Of a stretch of 64,000 bases of DNA, positions 1 to 12,412 are shown one piece after another (the stretch's first letter is position 1; each line of letters opens with the position of its first letter). The DNA is from Gyromitra esculenta (Eukaryota; Ascomycota; Pezizomycetes; Pezizales; Discinaceae). A program made the translations under genes and the position numbers. The notes under the pieces are model-generated. The model was not told the DNA's origin, searched no databases, and worked only from the letters and a program-made list of their open reading frames with translations. The stretch is taken from positions 1,054,001 to 1,118,000 of the forward strand of contig JBCAML010000009.1 of the NCBI GenBank assembly GCA_038503075.1. Reading direction: 5' to 3'.

Positions 1-1100
1 GCCGCATCTGCACAAGGGGGCTTCAGCTTCTTTGGTGGTCGAGCAGAGAAGCTCGAAGCCGCCGCCGACCTCTACGTTCAAGCTGCCAACGCCTATCGCA
101 TGCAAAAACTAGGTTGGAACCCCCCCAAAGCCGCTTCCCCCGCCTTAGCTGAGCTGACTTGGTAACGATAATTAAAACAGGCCGAGAAGCTGGCCAGACT
201 TTCGAAAAAGCTGCCGATCTCCAAACCAAGATTAACGAGCCCGACGATGCCGCCAATACCCTTGTCGAAGCTTATAAGGCGTACAAAAAGGACGACCCCT
301 CCGCTGCCGCGCGCGTCCTCGAGATAGCTATCGGTCACTACACTCTCAAGGGTAATTTCCGAAGGGCCGCGACACACCAGCAGAATCTAGCAGAGCTGCT
401 AGAGCTGGAAATTGGCGATATCCCCAAGGCGATTCAGGCATACGAGCTCGCTGGTGATTGGTTTCAGGGCGATAATGCCGAGGCGCTAGCAAATAAGGTG
501 TTTTTGAAGGTGGCAGACCTCGCTGCACTAGCGGAGCAGTATGGGAAGGCTATCGAGAAGTACGAGGCAGTTGCAAGAAGCTCTGCAGGAAATAATTTGA
601 TGAAGTGGAGCATGAAGGATTACTTCCTAAAGGCAGGGATTTGCCACATGGCTACAGGAGTGAGTCTTAAACCAAAGACACATGGAGGGGAGGGGACAAA
701 ACAGCATTTGGATATCTAGGACTAATGACGTTGTGGGGTTCCAGGACAGAATTGCCGCAAAAAGGGCGTTGGATAGTTACGTCGACTTAGATATCACTTT
801 TCCGAGTACAAGAGAGTTTCAGCTTTTACAGGTATGCTGCAGCCCAGGGAATATAAAGGATCACATACTAACGGCCCACGTAGGACATGATCGAGACGGT
901 CGAAGCAGGCGACGACGACGCGTTCTCAGACAAAGTCTTCCAATATGATCAATTGAGCAAACTCGATAAATGGAAGACTACGATGTTGTTGAGAGTTAAA
1001 GAGAGTACGTAGAAATACCCTTCCTCTGTCATAGTTACGCAACAGATCACTAATAACTCTACCCTATATAGCTATTGTCAATGAAGACGATTTGGCTTAA
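1..1100 (+). CDS. SEC17: alpha-SNAP (Sec17), 5'-truncated by the window edge
   Basis: Alpha-SNAP binds cis-SNARE complexes and recruits the ATPase Sec18/NSF to take them apart after membrane fusion. Exons are <1-112, 181-659, 745-831, 884-1004 and 1072-1100; all joins stay in frame and give 275 residues, with roughly 17 N-terminal residues missing off the window. The start shows the [15 protein letters not shown] segment typical of Sec17, followed by TPR-like helical repeats ([26 protein letters not shown]). The C-terminus ends EDDLA, close to the EDDL/EDDFS tail that stimulates NSF. Branch sites TACTAAC (near 867) and CTAATAAC (near 1050) support introns 3 and 4. The last coding exon is only 29 nt. 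Identity is secure from conservation along the whole length; only the start is unseen. Confidence 0.95.
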
Positions 1101-4100
1101 CCATAATGACTCCTTCACGCAACTTACGACGGAGATGGGGAGGCTGTTCGGGATATATTTTTCGCAGCTTTTATCTCTGTTACCACTATTACTACACTGC
1201 AGCATCCTAGCTACTATTTTTTTTTTTTTGATCGATCTCTTTTTTCCCATCACCTAGTCACTTACTGCCTATGGAGCGGTATCTGGTGGGTTAGTCCTTT
1301 TTACATCATTTTATCCCAGGTCACATATTCGTTTTCACTCTCTTATAGACGGAGTGGACTGGGGTTTGCCTATAATCAGGAATTCTACCAGAATCATGGA
1401 GACGAGATTAAGAGTTCTACTGTTTTGTCTTATCTATGGTTGGTTGTGCTTTGAGCAGGAGCTAAGCTAGCTGTCAAATTTGACCTACGCACCTAGAAGC
1501 ACTCCCTATTCCTAATCCGTAAAGGATATATGCATAGCCAGCGGGTTACAGGTGCCTGTTACTACATGTATCTAGAATCCCGAGATGTCTCTCCACATCA
1601 ACCAGTCATGATTATGGCTCACCCGGTTGGTATTCTCCATAGACGGTTTGGATGAACCCTGGGAGTTCAGATAGCCTTACCTAAGTTTAACTAGGCCTAT
1701 AATACTCGAAAGCCCAATTTGTTGGATATATTATATACGGTGGGTGTACGGCTAAACCTGGACTACCTATTTTGGGCCGATATTCCAAATACCTCACTCA
1801 GCCAAATTACTCAAGAAAAGACACAGAGTCTAGAAGTATGCTGGTGAGGTTTTGTATTTTTTTTACAGGGTATTGGAGACAGTGATTGTGGCTGAATATA
1901 ACTTCATTTTTGGCTGTAAAAAGTGCAGAATGGGAAGGTCCAAAAACTACCCAGGAAACGATCACATGTACACCGAGAAAAATAAAATACAATACTTTTT
2001 TTGCGGTAAATTTGAGTATTGATGCCCATGCTTGGTTTTCCTTTCTCTTCCCCTTTTCACCGCATAGCGTAGATATACGAATCTATTCATTATTCTCAAC
2101 ACAATCGCCAGGAGTTGTGAGCGAGTGACAATATATGATGGGATTGGCGGGTAATAGTTCGGAGGTGACATGTTAGAATTTAGTGGCTCACGAAACCCCG
2201 ATTCTCCCCAGTACTCTCTACAATGAATAATTTAAAAACGGCAAACATGCAGAATAGCACACAAGGAGGAAGCACAGCAAACCTTTTAGCTTTGCCCCGG
2301 CTCGCTTCCTGACAGGGCGAAGTCTGTTATGGGGCCTTTGTAGTTGAGGAGGAAGGCATACCTTTGTGAAACCGATGGTTGTTGCGCTGACTGGTCGGGT
2401 TTTAACATACATACAGCAGTAGCAGCAAAGTGCTGGGTTGGGGCTGGCCACGGGACTAATGGATGGCTGTAAGGAACAAAGTTGTTGGCTTAGTAACACT
2501 AGAATGTTGTATGGGGCTGGCTGCAACTTTTCTTTCTTGTGTTATTCTGTATCATATCACTTGCTATGTGTGTTATTCTGCATGTTCGCCGTTGAATATA
2601 TACATATATATTATCCAAGAACCAAGCACGTTTTTATTTGTTCGTATGTTCTCACCCACCCTACCAATTTCTACCTTTAACTGGAATACTTACATGTAGT
2701 ATCTGTTATCATTATATCTTTCTTCACTTATATGTTCTTCATTTCCATCGCCTCACATTAGTTCGTTACATGTACTCTACGAGATGAATCTAAGCTTCCC
2801 ATAGCATAAAATTGAAGTAAACCTTCCTAATTATACATACTCTTTGCTTCAAATAAGAGACGCCCTCCGATCCGCTTCGCTAGTGATAATATCAACTGCG
2901 ATCTGGGTAAAGACCCCAGTTTGTAGAGGAGAGCTACGATCTCTAACAATGCGCATGCTAGTTTGGAGCTCTTTACTTTACTCACCGAGAACATGCTTAC
3001 AGGGATTAAAAACTGAAGCCTAGCTCAGGATTTCGAAGCGCATTCAATACAACTCGCTGGACACTATTCCTGCTCTTACGGCTAGTTGGCAGTTCCGACT
3101 GCAAGTGAAATTAGTTGTTCTTTGAGCTGACACAGGGAGTTTTAATACATGGAAAACCCGTGTACCCTCCGAATTCAACGATCTCGCTCAAGCGCTTATT
3201 TATCTATCTTATAAACCCCTCTTGCGTTACTAATTGGGCTAACAGAAATCTACACGCATATAGTCTCAACGCCGCTGGATTCTTAGTGAAATAAAACTTA
3301 CAAATAAAACTATATGCGCCGCACCAGTTATAAATCGAAAACTGGCTTTGATTGTTGTGTACTCTTTACCAAAACCAACCCACATCAAGCACAAGTACTA
3401 GAATGTAAGTAGCATTGAGGATTGCCTATTTAAGGTAAATATTCCCATGATTTCCCACGCACGGCAGTCTCGGCTTTGGAATTCACGATCTAAGCGTATG
3501 CATATTGACTGTCGAGAAGGCTACATGTAGTTGCAATTGGTCACAGACGTAAAGATGCATCATACGCGCAGAACACCAAGTTTGGAACGAGCATGGCTTC
3601 TGGATTAAGCAGATAGCTCGGCGTGCCTAAGATCCCGATGACGGGACAGTATTACCACCGAAATTTGGGACCGGTAAACAGATGTCGAAACAAGCGCCGC
3701 GTAAGCCGAATGTGCGGCAAGCCGCTAATTAGCAGCTGGAAACTGCAGTCTGCAGGCGCGTAGAGAAATAGGAGTGGGTTGCCGCTCAGCGCCTCTCCCC
3801 CTGCAGGGTTGGGTCTTAACCCTCCAGACTTCTCTGCTCCAATCATCAAGCCCGGCTGCTGTCTCGCTTCTCCCTCATCCAAGTGCTATATACAAGGGCC
3901 CGTGGCATTATCTCCCTTTCCCTTCTCCCCTCTTCATCCCTCCGTCTCATCAGCATCGCTTTTTCTTCTCTTCAATTTTCTATTATTTTCTGTCGACTTT
4001 GTGTTTCGTAGTCTCTAGGTTCGTTGGCCCCTCCTTCTACACCCCGCTAGCAATATCTGTTCTTTTGCTGTTTCCAAGAGATCTTCAGCTCACCCGAACT

Positions 4101-4157
4101 GAACTACAGACCAAAATAACCCACACAACTTAGAATCCCCCCCCCCGAACCACCACC
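1101..4157. other. 3-kb intergenic region between SEC17 and SEC14
   Basis: No open frame here has family conservation or plausible splice partners. The sequence is AT-rich with T-runs (near 1219-1230 and 1857-1866). It carries four copies of the palindrome TACATGTA (1563, 2691, 2767, 3522). The last 350 bases before SEC14 are C/T-rich, as is usual for fungal promoters, with a TATA-like GCTATATACA near 3886. A C-run sits at 4139-4146 just before the SEC14 start. Confidence 0.6.
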
Positions 4158-5421
4158 ATGACTGAAGTCGTCGAACTCAAACTCGATTCCAAGTACGATC
4201 ACTACACCTACCCTATCACGAATCCCGCGACTGGCTCTGGTCACCCTGGCCACACAACGCCTGAGCAAGATGCTTTGGTCACCAAGATGAGGGAAGAATT
4301 GGAGAAGGAAGGTCACACCGAACGACTGGATACCATCACCTTGGTTGGTCACCCTTCAAATATCTAGCCTCCTAATTTCTTCCGTGGATCAAACCAAGCT
4401 GACAAGAGCCTCATTAGCTCCGATTTCTGAGGGCCAGGAAGTTTGATATCCCCTTAGCCAAGCAGATGTATACCGAATCCGAGACCTGGCGGAAGGATTT
4501 TAAGGTGGACGAAATCGTGAAGGACTTCGTCTACGTTGAGAAGCCCAAAGTCTTCGAGTACTATCCTCAATACTACCACAAGACCGATAAGGTTTGAAAC
4601 TCTCTGGAGGTGTTCTCGGTTAGTGGCGACATCAACTAATAGCTACCATTTTGCAGGATGGTCGTCCCGTTTACATTGAGCAGCTAGGGAAGATTGACCT
4701 GACCGCCATGTACAAAATTACCACTATGGAACGAATGCTTCAAAATCTAGTCTTGGAGTACGAGAAACTCGCCGACCCTCGTCTGCCAGCGTGCTCCCGA
4801 AAGTCAGGAAAGCTTCTCGAGACCTGCTGCACAATTATGGACTTGAAGGGTGTTGGCGTTACTAGCATAAGCTCCGTGTATGGTTTTGTCAAGCAAGTTT
4901 CGGCAATCTCGCAAAATTATTACCCAGAGAGGTACATAGCCCCCTCCCCACACTTCCCCCCATGCCGGAACGAACGCTGATCGGGATATTAGGCTGGGTA
5001 AACTTTATATTATCAATGCCCCGTGGGGCTTCTCTGGTGCCTTTAACATGGTTAAGAAATTCTTGGACCCCGTTACCGTAATTACCCTTCACCACAAGTA
5101 AGAAAAGATTTACGGCTTAACCATGCTCTTTAGGTTGAGAAAATCAATATTTTGGGTGGAAGCTATCAATCGGAGCTCTTGAAGCAGATTCCCTCCGAGA
5201 ACCTCCCCACACAATTCGGCGGCGCATGCAGCTGCACCGGTGGCTGCGAGCTCAGTGATGACGGCCCATGGAAAGATCCAGCTTACTTGAGCACACAGAC
5301 CCCCGCAGCCACTGCCACTGCCCCTGCCCCTGCCCCTGCCCCTGCAGCTGACGCCCCAGCCATTGCTGACGCCCCAGCCGATGCTCCAACCGCTGTAGCC
5401 CCCGAGCCGACTGCCGCATAG
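4158..5421 (+). CDS. SEC14: Sec14-type phosphatidylinositol/phosphatidylcholine transfer protein
   Basis: CRAL-TRIO lipid-transfer protein that exchanges PI and PC and keeps Golgi membranes competent for secretion. Exons are 4158-4343, 4418-4591, 4657-4931, 4993-5077 and 5134-5421 (335 aa). The CRAL-TRIO N-domain holds [10 protein letters not shown] (about residues 63-72). The lipid-binding domain holds [14 protein letters not shown], then [17 protein letters not shown] and [13 protein letters not shown], all hallmarks of Sec14. It then reads LPTQFGG, the usual end of the fold. After that comes a tail of about 50 residues made of Ala/Pro repeats ([14 protein letters not shown]), longer than in yeast Sec14 (304 aa) and probably disordered. 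The first intron begins GTTGGT, a weak donor, but the reading phase and conservation require it. The start ACCACCACCATG is a good Kozak-like context. Confidence 0.95.
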
Positions 5422-6964
5422 ACCGTTTTCTTTTATGAACGCTGTCTACTGGGGCTTGTTAAAACGAAGGAAATATAAATACCTTCTTCCGGAATAAATA
5501 ATAAAAAGGATTTCATGCAGTGAGGAGTGGTGGCGGTGGAGAAGGAGAGGAGCAGCTTTTAAATGTTCTTTTTTTTGTTTCCGCGGTCGTAGAATTATGC
5601 ACTTTTTGTTCCGCCCTCTTTTTTGATCTATTGCTTATAGCTGGGTGCGTCGGGACCGGCAGTATTTCTCTCTTTCTTTCTTTCAGGGCGATAGATACAG
5701 TCCGGTTTCCCTGTTCTGGGTTCTTTATAATGATCGACCAGTGCTTTGGGATATATTTGTGATTTTAGGTGTTGGACTTGTTCCTGGAAATGATGTAGGT
5801 AATATACTCGGATTGGTAGTTCTTCCCCTAGATATGGAGTGCTGCAGTGGGGGTCTGTTGGCGATTTCCCAATTGGCTGAGATAGAATTGTTTGGATTGG
5901 AACTTGGGATACGCGTGCATGATATAAGATTCGCATGCCACCCAAAGACCAGGCTGGAGGGATTGGTGGCGTATTCGCCGCCTGTAAGTGACATTCCCGG
6001 TTGAACGGATTGCCCTGTTAATCACGGAGGCAAGGTTCCCTGACTTGGATTTGGCTACGAGATATAATACATAAGGTCAGCATCAAGTCCATGCACATGA
6101 GCCCCGTCAGCCCTTTCCCTTTGAATGGGCCTGGAAATGGTGTATTGCATGTATTGTGCGAAGACCGTCACTTGGACTTGGGCAGCCCAGGCTGGTGGAG
6201 TTGTTGGTTTAAGCCTGTACCGAGCCTAAATGTATACATGTAAATTTATGTGCTGCTATCGCCCTGGCTTACTGTATGTGTGTATATGCACGTACGTGTG
6301 GTTGTTTTGCCATGGCTTTGTTAGCCTTTATCTGGCTGTTGGATGCACATGTAGCCAATACACATACACATGTTTACCTGTGTTGTAGCCACGGCCTATG
6401 GCATTCACACGGATTGATTCTGGGAATGGGGAAGAGGCCGATATCTGGGTGCAGACATGGCTGCCTATTCCTCTGCCAAATGCCGTGCACTCTCCAATGA
6501 ACACCGCACCGAAGAACACAAACCCACCCCAGCCTACAGGTGAGGACATGTACAGGCACAGGTATGCAATGTGCAGCGGCTGCTGACTCAGCACAGGCTT
6601 GGCGCAGGTCGCGGGTTAGGCTGAGCAGCCGCAGAACGACAGCCCAAACCCAGACCCAGACCCAGATCTCAAGCAGCAACCGCAACACTCCTCCGCGTTT
6701 TGCAAGCAGTCGACACCAGCACCGACACCACCAGAAAAGGAGAATCTTTTCACCATCTCACACCCCCCCAGCCCCCTTCCCTTCCCCCTTCTCCTTGTCC
6801 CTCTCCATCCCTCTCCTGCTTCTTCCTCATCCATCTTTCAATACACACACCCCCCCCCTCCCCACTTACACACACACACACACACACACGCCCCATCAAC
6901 AGATCCTTCCCACAGTGGATCGGTTCTCCGATCCTTCTGGCTCATGAGAACCGCCGTGCTTGCC
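5422..6964. other. Intergenic region upstream of BRE1
   Basis: No supportable gene. One TACATGTA palindrome lies at 6235. From about 6760 the sequence becomes pyrimidine-rich and turns into a C-run plus a (CA)n tract at 6843-6892, about 75-120 bases before the BRE1 start. It probably forms the BRE1 promoter and 5' UTR. Confidence 0.5.
6843..6892. repeat. C-run and (CA)n microsatellite in the BRE1 5' flank
   Basis: The stretch reads as a short CA tract, a run of C with one T, then about ten CA units. It lies in the promoter or 5' UTR of BRE1 and is likely to vary in length between strains. This is read directly from the sequence. Confidence 0.85.
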
Positions 6965-9605
6965 ATGGAAGACCGGAAAAGATCCGTCCCCCATGAACCC
7001 TCTGACGATTCTGCTCCTCCCCTTAAGCGTCAAGCACTGCAGTCCTCCTCCTCCTCAAACCACCAGAGCAATCACCAGCTGCCTCAAAGCCAGGAGGATG
7101 TGATCGTAAGTTGTCGCCCCTCCGTCCCCTCGTGGTGTATAGAGCTCGTTGCAAAAACCCTCGTTCCCACCGCTGCTGCTCACGTTTCACCTCCACACAA
7201 ACTAACCCTTGGCTCCCCCAACAACAAAGCATTTCCAAAAAGAAGCAATATGGCGGCAAATGATGGAGTATAAGCGAGAACGGAATATGCTGGAACAGAG
7301 AGTAGAAGAGCTGGAGAAGAAGTCAACCTATCACGACGACCATTTAAGGGTTATAGATGCTTGGTGGAGCCAGGTAAGGCTAAGCTTTGCACTCTTCCCT
7401 CTTGAGTTTTGGGCTGAGATTTTGACGCATAGCTGCTTGACGAAGTCCGATTACTTACCGATGAACCTTCCGCTGCCGGTGGGACTTATCAGAACGGAGG
7501 TGAGCTTGATGCTGTCTTGCTAATCGGCAATGTTCCTCAGAGGTTGACGGACATATGTGCAGCTTCTTCAGAATTTCCCTCTTCGCTGCTTTTCGATGAC
7601 GTCGCAACCTTTGCTGGGCATCTGAAAGAAAAACATGACCATATCACTTCTTCTTTGACGGCTCTTTTCAGTACCATCAAGTCCGCTTCGCCCAATAATG
7701 CCAACGGAGATAAAGCAGACGAGTTGCAAATTCGACTTAGTAGCCTTTTGGCTAGCGAGAAGGCGCACAAGGTCGAGATTACTCGGTTGATGAAGGAGAA
7801 GGAGGATGCGAATGCGCGACTCACCGAGGCAACCATCAAATATATGACTGCCGAGAAAAAAGTGGATAGATTACGAAGTCAAACCTTGGCGAAAATTGAG
7901 CGCCAGGCCATGTTTAACTCAAACACCGGTTCCGATTCTAAGAAGGAAGGAGGAACCAGTGACGAACAGTCAGCGAAGGATCATGAAATTAACGCAAAGG
8001 TTGCCGAGGGAAATGTCGCGGATGCTGAACAAGCTCGGAAGGAGGCGCAAGCCATTGCCAGCAAACAGAAGGAGGAGCTGCAGCAATTGCAAGCCGACAA
8101 CACCCGATTATCTGATCAGGTCACGACTTTCACCATAAAGGTATTTCTCTTCCTCACTGGCTGCTCATGCATCTGAAGGATATCTGGCTTATGGGAGGTA
8201 TCTAGTTTGGGCGTTTGTCTGAAGAAGACATAGCACCGTGCGATGCGTACAAAAACTTGAAAGTCAAGCTCGATGACTTGGCGACCCGATTCAACCATAT
8301 TGAAGCGCTCAACAGGGAACTTACCGAGCGATCCGAAAAGTTCGAGGCTGAACGCACCGTCTTCAAAGATACCATCCTTGCTGAACAACAAGTAGTAATT
8401 TCCGACATGCAACTACAGCTTACAAAAACGGAACAAGACTTGGCTCGTGTGCGTGCCGCAAGGGACGAACTGATTCAGGACCAGACGCAGCGCAAGACTC
8501 GTGAAGATCAGAAACTGGTTGCAGCGAAGGAAGCTAGTGAATTGGCAGAAACCAGAGGTGCTAGGATAACATCTTTAGAGATGGAGGTTGAAAGGTTGAG
8601 GAGGCAGCTGGATATGGAAACTCCTCCAACTGACCCCGCATTCGCGAATATGGGTTTGGAAGAATTGAGGCAGAAGCATGAGCAATTGGACAAGGCGTAT
8701 AAAGTTCTTGCCCAGGAGCTCCCAAGTCTGGAACAAGCATTCAAAAAGGCGCACGAGCAATCCACTAGGAAGGTTGCAAATATACAAGAGAATGAAGATA
8801 GGATGAAAAGACTGCAGGCTGAGGTACGCTTCGCCTCGTGTTTTGCACGGTGAAATGCTGACTTTCTCTGTAGAAGAATAAAGCCGACCAAAAATACTTC
8901 TCGGCAATGAAGTCTAAGGAAACTTTATCAGCAGAGAATCGAGCTATCAAGAATCAAAATTCCAAGAGTACCGAGATTATTACCCAGCTCAAAGAAGCGG
9001 AGAGGAAGGTTAGAGATTTGATGGTATGTCGCAATAAATATCCGTAGGCAGAGGCAGGTGCTGATACGGGGGATAGACGAATCTTGAGAAGCAAATTGCC
9101 GAAATGCGAACGACTCAACAGACTCTGATCACCAAGAATCGCGAGCACCAGTCGCGAGTCACTGAGCAAAGCAATACCATTGACTCGCTCAAATCGCAAG
9201 TGTCTGAACTTGGCGTATTCTTGAAAGCTCGTGATGCGGCTGTTGCGAAGGAATCGACTGCGAGGAGGGAGGCTGAAACTGAGGTTGAGAAACTGCATGT
9301 GAAGCTGGAAGATGCTCAGCGGGCGGTGGAGAATAGCAAGCCAAAGGGTAGCGAAAATTCACAGCTTGAGGCATTAAGGGTATGGATGTGCAGCGGATAT
9401 TTTGTTTGGATCGATGCTAATTTGAAATTAGCAAATTGCTCTTTGCTCGGTATGCAGGAATCGGTTCAAGAATACAGCGATTCGATCATGCGGGCATGTA
9501 TTCTGCAAGCAATGTGCAGATGAACGAATCGCGTCTAGATCAAGGAAATGCCCTAACTGCGGACGTGGGTTCGCAGCCACGGATTTGATATCTGTGCATT
9601 TGTAA
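6965..9605 (+). CDS. BRE1: E3 ubiquitin ligase Bre1 (histone H2B monoubiquitination)
   Basis: Bre1 works with the E2 Rad6 to monoubiquitinate H2B in transcribed chromatin, upstream of H3K4 and H3K79 methylation. Exons are 6965-7105, 7230-7373, 7433-8140, 8206-8823, 8874-9023, 9077-9379 and 9432-9605 (745 aa, family size). The N-terminus shows SAPPLKRQ and the Bre1 signature FQKEAIWRQM with DAWWSQLLDEVR. The middle (about residues 180-670) is coiled coil rich in Glu, Lys and Ala. The C-terminus is a C3HC4 RING: CSVC, CGHVFC, KQC and CPNC, encoded by the last exon, which is in a different frame from the exon before it. An in-frame ATG at 6944 would add seven residues; 6965 is preferred for its GCCATGG context and the MEDRKR start. 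Confidence 0.95.
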
Positions 9606-10720
9606 CAACACTGTTTTTTCATTTTATATCTTTATTTTCGCACTGGTTTTCTTTTTCTTTCTCTTTTTCACCAAGCAACACACCCCTCCAACTCACGGGC
9701 GACTGTTCATACATTTCAAACATTTTTAATCTTTGTTTTTTTTTTTTCCTTCAAAGTTTTCTTGCCCTTGTGTCGGCAAAAAGCTTGGGTGCTTCTTTGG
9801 ATAGAACGGAAGGTATCGGGTTTTCTTTCACTTGAAATTTTTTTATGTTTGAATTTGTTTTGGTTCTCTTGTGTCGGGGGGGGAGGAGAATTGCAAAAAA
9901 AATTTCATTTGCCATATTAGCTTCAGCTTTAGGATTCTCATTGGTTTTGTCCGGGTTTTCATTTATTTTCCGGATGAAGATGGTGACACGATGTAAATAA
10001 CCGCTTTACCTTTTATTTTTATTTTGTGAAACGGAGTTCTAGTCTGTTTTTTCGTTTTTCGTTTTTCGTTTTTTTCTTGCTAGCTCCGTGGTGGGGAGAG
10101 AGGGGAGGGAGGTGTTTGAAGAGGGGTATTCGATGGGTGGTGTGGGCGTGAGCAGGGAGAGAGTCTTTAGGGATGATGGAGAGAGAGAGCTTGACCACTC
10201 CCTTTCCCTTCCATCTGTTTTACGTGAACGGAGCTGGGTGAATAGGTAGGTGGCAGCATGGCAGTTTGGCTGTAGAGTAATTAATTCTCTTTATCGTTTT
10301 GGCTGAGGGGGAACAAAAAAGACGACGAGCATTGGATTTCCCGACTGTTTTTCTTTTTCTTTTTCTCTTTCTTTTTCAGTTTGGATCATGGAAGGGCTTG
10401 GGGAGACGCTGGCATGAGAGTGGTTATATTCACGTTATTGATGTACGATAAGTTTGTGGCGGAGGCTTCGCGAATGATATACTTTGGTTGGGCACTGCCA
10501 GTTCTCTGGGGTCACTGTTTGTCACTCGGCCTGGTTGCCTGCAGCCTGTATCATTACCCCGAGAGTGTTTGCCTGCAGTTGCATCGTGCTGCCTCAGGGC
10601 CAATGATTGCAATGCAGGCCGAGAGCTGGCACGACGAACGGGGTCTCTGGCTGGGCATTTGGGGGTGCATAGAGGAGTGAATATGGACATGAATACAGAG
10701 AGCGAGGATTGCAGAGGAGA
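9606..10720. other. BRE1 to TRP4 convergent intergenic region, T-rich then purine-rich
   Basis: No gene recognised. From 9615 to about 10080 the + strand is very T-rich with several runs of T and a short tandem TTTTTCG series near 10047-10070, consistent with a 3' UTR and polyadenylation zone for BRE1. Around 10090-10190 it is GA-rich (GGGGAGAGAGG). Another T/C tract lies at 10348-10378. Open frames between 10381 and 10739 overlap in several frames and show no conservation I recognise. Confidence 0.5.
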
Positions 10721-10848
10721 GCAGAGGCGCAGAGAGTGAAGATTATGATTATTTGGCCTGAATATCCCAACAAGACGCAGCAGAGGCTCAGAGAGTGGAG
10801 ATTATGATTGTTTGGCCTGGATATCCCATCAAGACGCAGCAGATGCTC
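10721..10848. repeat. 59-bp imperfect tandem duplication abutting the TRP4 stop codon
   Basis: Unit 1 (10721-10779) and unit 2 (10780-10838) align end to end with about seven mismatches. Both begin GCAGAGGC and include AGATTATGATT and TTTGGCCTG. A truncated third start (GCAGATGCTC, 10839-10848) runs into the TRP4 stop codon, so the duplication forms the immediate 3' flank of that gene. Confidence 0.85.
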
Positions 10849-12159
10849 TACAGCCTGGCCGCCCTCTGGCTAACGTCTACAAACCGCGCCCACTCGTCCC
10901 ACGCCCTCCCGCTGCGCACGCCCTCCCTTGCCCGCTCCACCGCTCTCTTCCACACCGCTCCCTCCGCCACCTGCCCGTCCGCAATCCGTCCGACGTCCCC
11001 CTCAATCCCCGAGACCGCCAGCAGCGCCGCCGTGTTGACGAGCACAAAGTCCCTCACCGCGCCCTCCTCCTCCCGCTCCTCCCCCTTCAGCAACCGCTCC
11101 AGGATTCCCGCATTCTCGTCCGCCCCCTTCCCGCCAGCGACAGCACTGAGCGGATGCGTCGGCAGCCCAAAGGTGGCGGTCGGGTGCACAAAAAAGTGAT
11201 TGATGCCGACCTCTCCAGCATCGCCATACAGGCGCCAGCACTCGGTGCGCCCCTCGCAGCTCACTTCGTCCAGGCCTTCCTCGCCACACACGACCATCCC
11301 CTTCCGGCACCCCAGCAGCCTCAGCGTCTCTGCGAACACGCCGCCCAGCGCCCGCTTGCCCACGCCGATTATCCGCGCCTCGAGGCCGCCGGGGACCGAG
11401 TAGTCGATCGGGTTCACGAGCGGTCCCAGCAGGTTGAAGATGGTTCTGTAGCCCAGCTCCTTCCGGATCCCGGCGACGTGGCGCATGGCGGGGTGGAAGA
11501 CGGGGGCGAAGAGGAAGCAGAAGCTGGAGCTGGGCGAGGAGGTGAAGATGGTGGTGACGGTGCGGGGAGTAACGGACATGAGAGAGGCGCCGAGGGAGAT
11601 GAGGATATCGGCGGAGCCGGAGGTGGAAGTTGCGGCCTTATTGCCGTGCTTGCCTGGGGCGGGGAGGTTAGTAGGGGGCGAGCGGGGAGAGCGGGGCGGG
11701 GAGGGTACAGATTCGGAGGCCGCAGCCCGAGGCCAGGATGGCGGAGGTGGTGGAGACGTTGAAGGTGTTGTGCCCGTCGCCGCCGGTGCCGACTATGTCG
11801 ATCTGGTTGACCGGTCAGCATCCAGCATCGCACATCGCGGCCGCATGTTCGGGTTCACTCACCAGGCCACCCCCGTATTCCCCGTCACCCCCGCTCGTGC
11901 CGTACACGTCTTCGCCGAGATTCTCGACTTTCAGTCCCGCGGCTCTCATGGCTCGCGCAGCAGCTGCAATGATTTCTGCTTTCTGGTCCAGGCCGGTGAA
12001 GTGCAGCGCCGTCAGCAGCGCGCCGGTCTGCACGGGCGAGAGCTCGTCCTTGAAGCTGAGGGCGATCGCGGCGGTGATGTCTTCCGGGCTCACCGCGGCA
12101 TGGCTGGCCGACAGGGCCTTCAGGAGCGGCAGGATCGACGCTTTGTCGGGGGCTGTCAT
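10848..12159 (-). CDS. TRP4: Anthranilate phosphoribosyltransferase (tryptophan biosynthesis)
   Basis: Transfers phosphoribose from PRPP to anthranilate, the second dedicated step of tryptophan synthesis. Exons on the minus strand are 12159-11863, 11802-11709 and 11653-10848 (398 aa, near yeast Trp4 at 380). The PRPP-binding loop DIVGTGGDG with HNTFNVST is intact, followed by [15 protein letters not shown]. The anthranilate-site region [22 protein letters not shown] and the late [10 protein letters not shown] motif are also present. Intron 2 contains CTACTAAC. The gene is strikingly GC-rich, which opens long spurious frames on the opposite strand. The frame stays open 42 codons upstream of the chosen ATG through a tandem repeat; 12159 is chosen because the family homology begins there. 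Confidence 0.93.
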
Positions 12160-12191
12160 TGGTGTAGGTGGGGGGGAGTGTGGAGTGTGGA

Positions 12192-12265
12192 GTGCGGGTG
12201 CGGGTGCGGGGTGCGGGGTGCGGGGTGCGGAAGTCGGAAGTCGGAAGTCGGAAGTCGGAAGGTCG
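12192..12265. repeat. Two adjoining GC-rich tandem repeats upstream of TRP4
   Basis: On the + strand, 12192-12230 is a series of TGCGGG/TGCGGGG units. It passes directly into about five copies of a 7-mer, GGAAGTC (12228-12262). They lie 33-106 bases upstream of the TRP4 ATG and read as a pyrimidine-rich tract on the TRP4 sense strand, in the likely promoter or 5' UTR. Confidence 0.85.
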
Positions 12266-12412
12266 GGGCATGCAACAGCCCACAAACCCTAGCCCTGAGA
12301 CCGGGCCTCACTCACGAGAAATCACTCGGCACAGTTTGTATGGAAAACCTCAGTGAATATATCTATCTGTCTGTCTACGCCGCCGCTCCCCCGCGAATAC
12401 CGCACCCGCAGA

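Noticed and set aside
10812..11762. 316-codon frame on + across TRP4
   Set aside because: It is antisense to the conserved TRP4 coding exons. GC-rich codon use leaves few stops on the opposite strand. The translation is Arg/Ala/Gly/His-rich without any motif.
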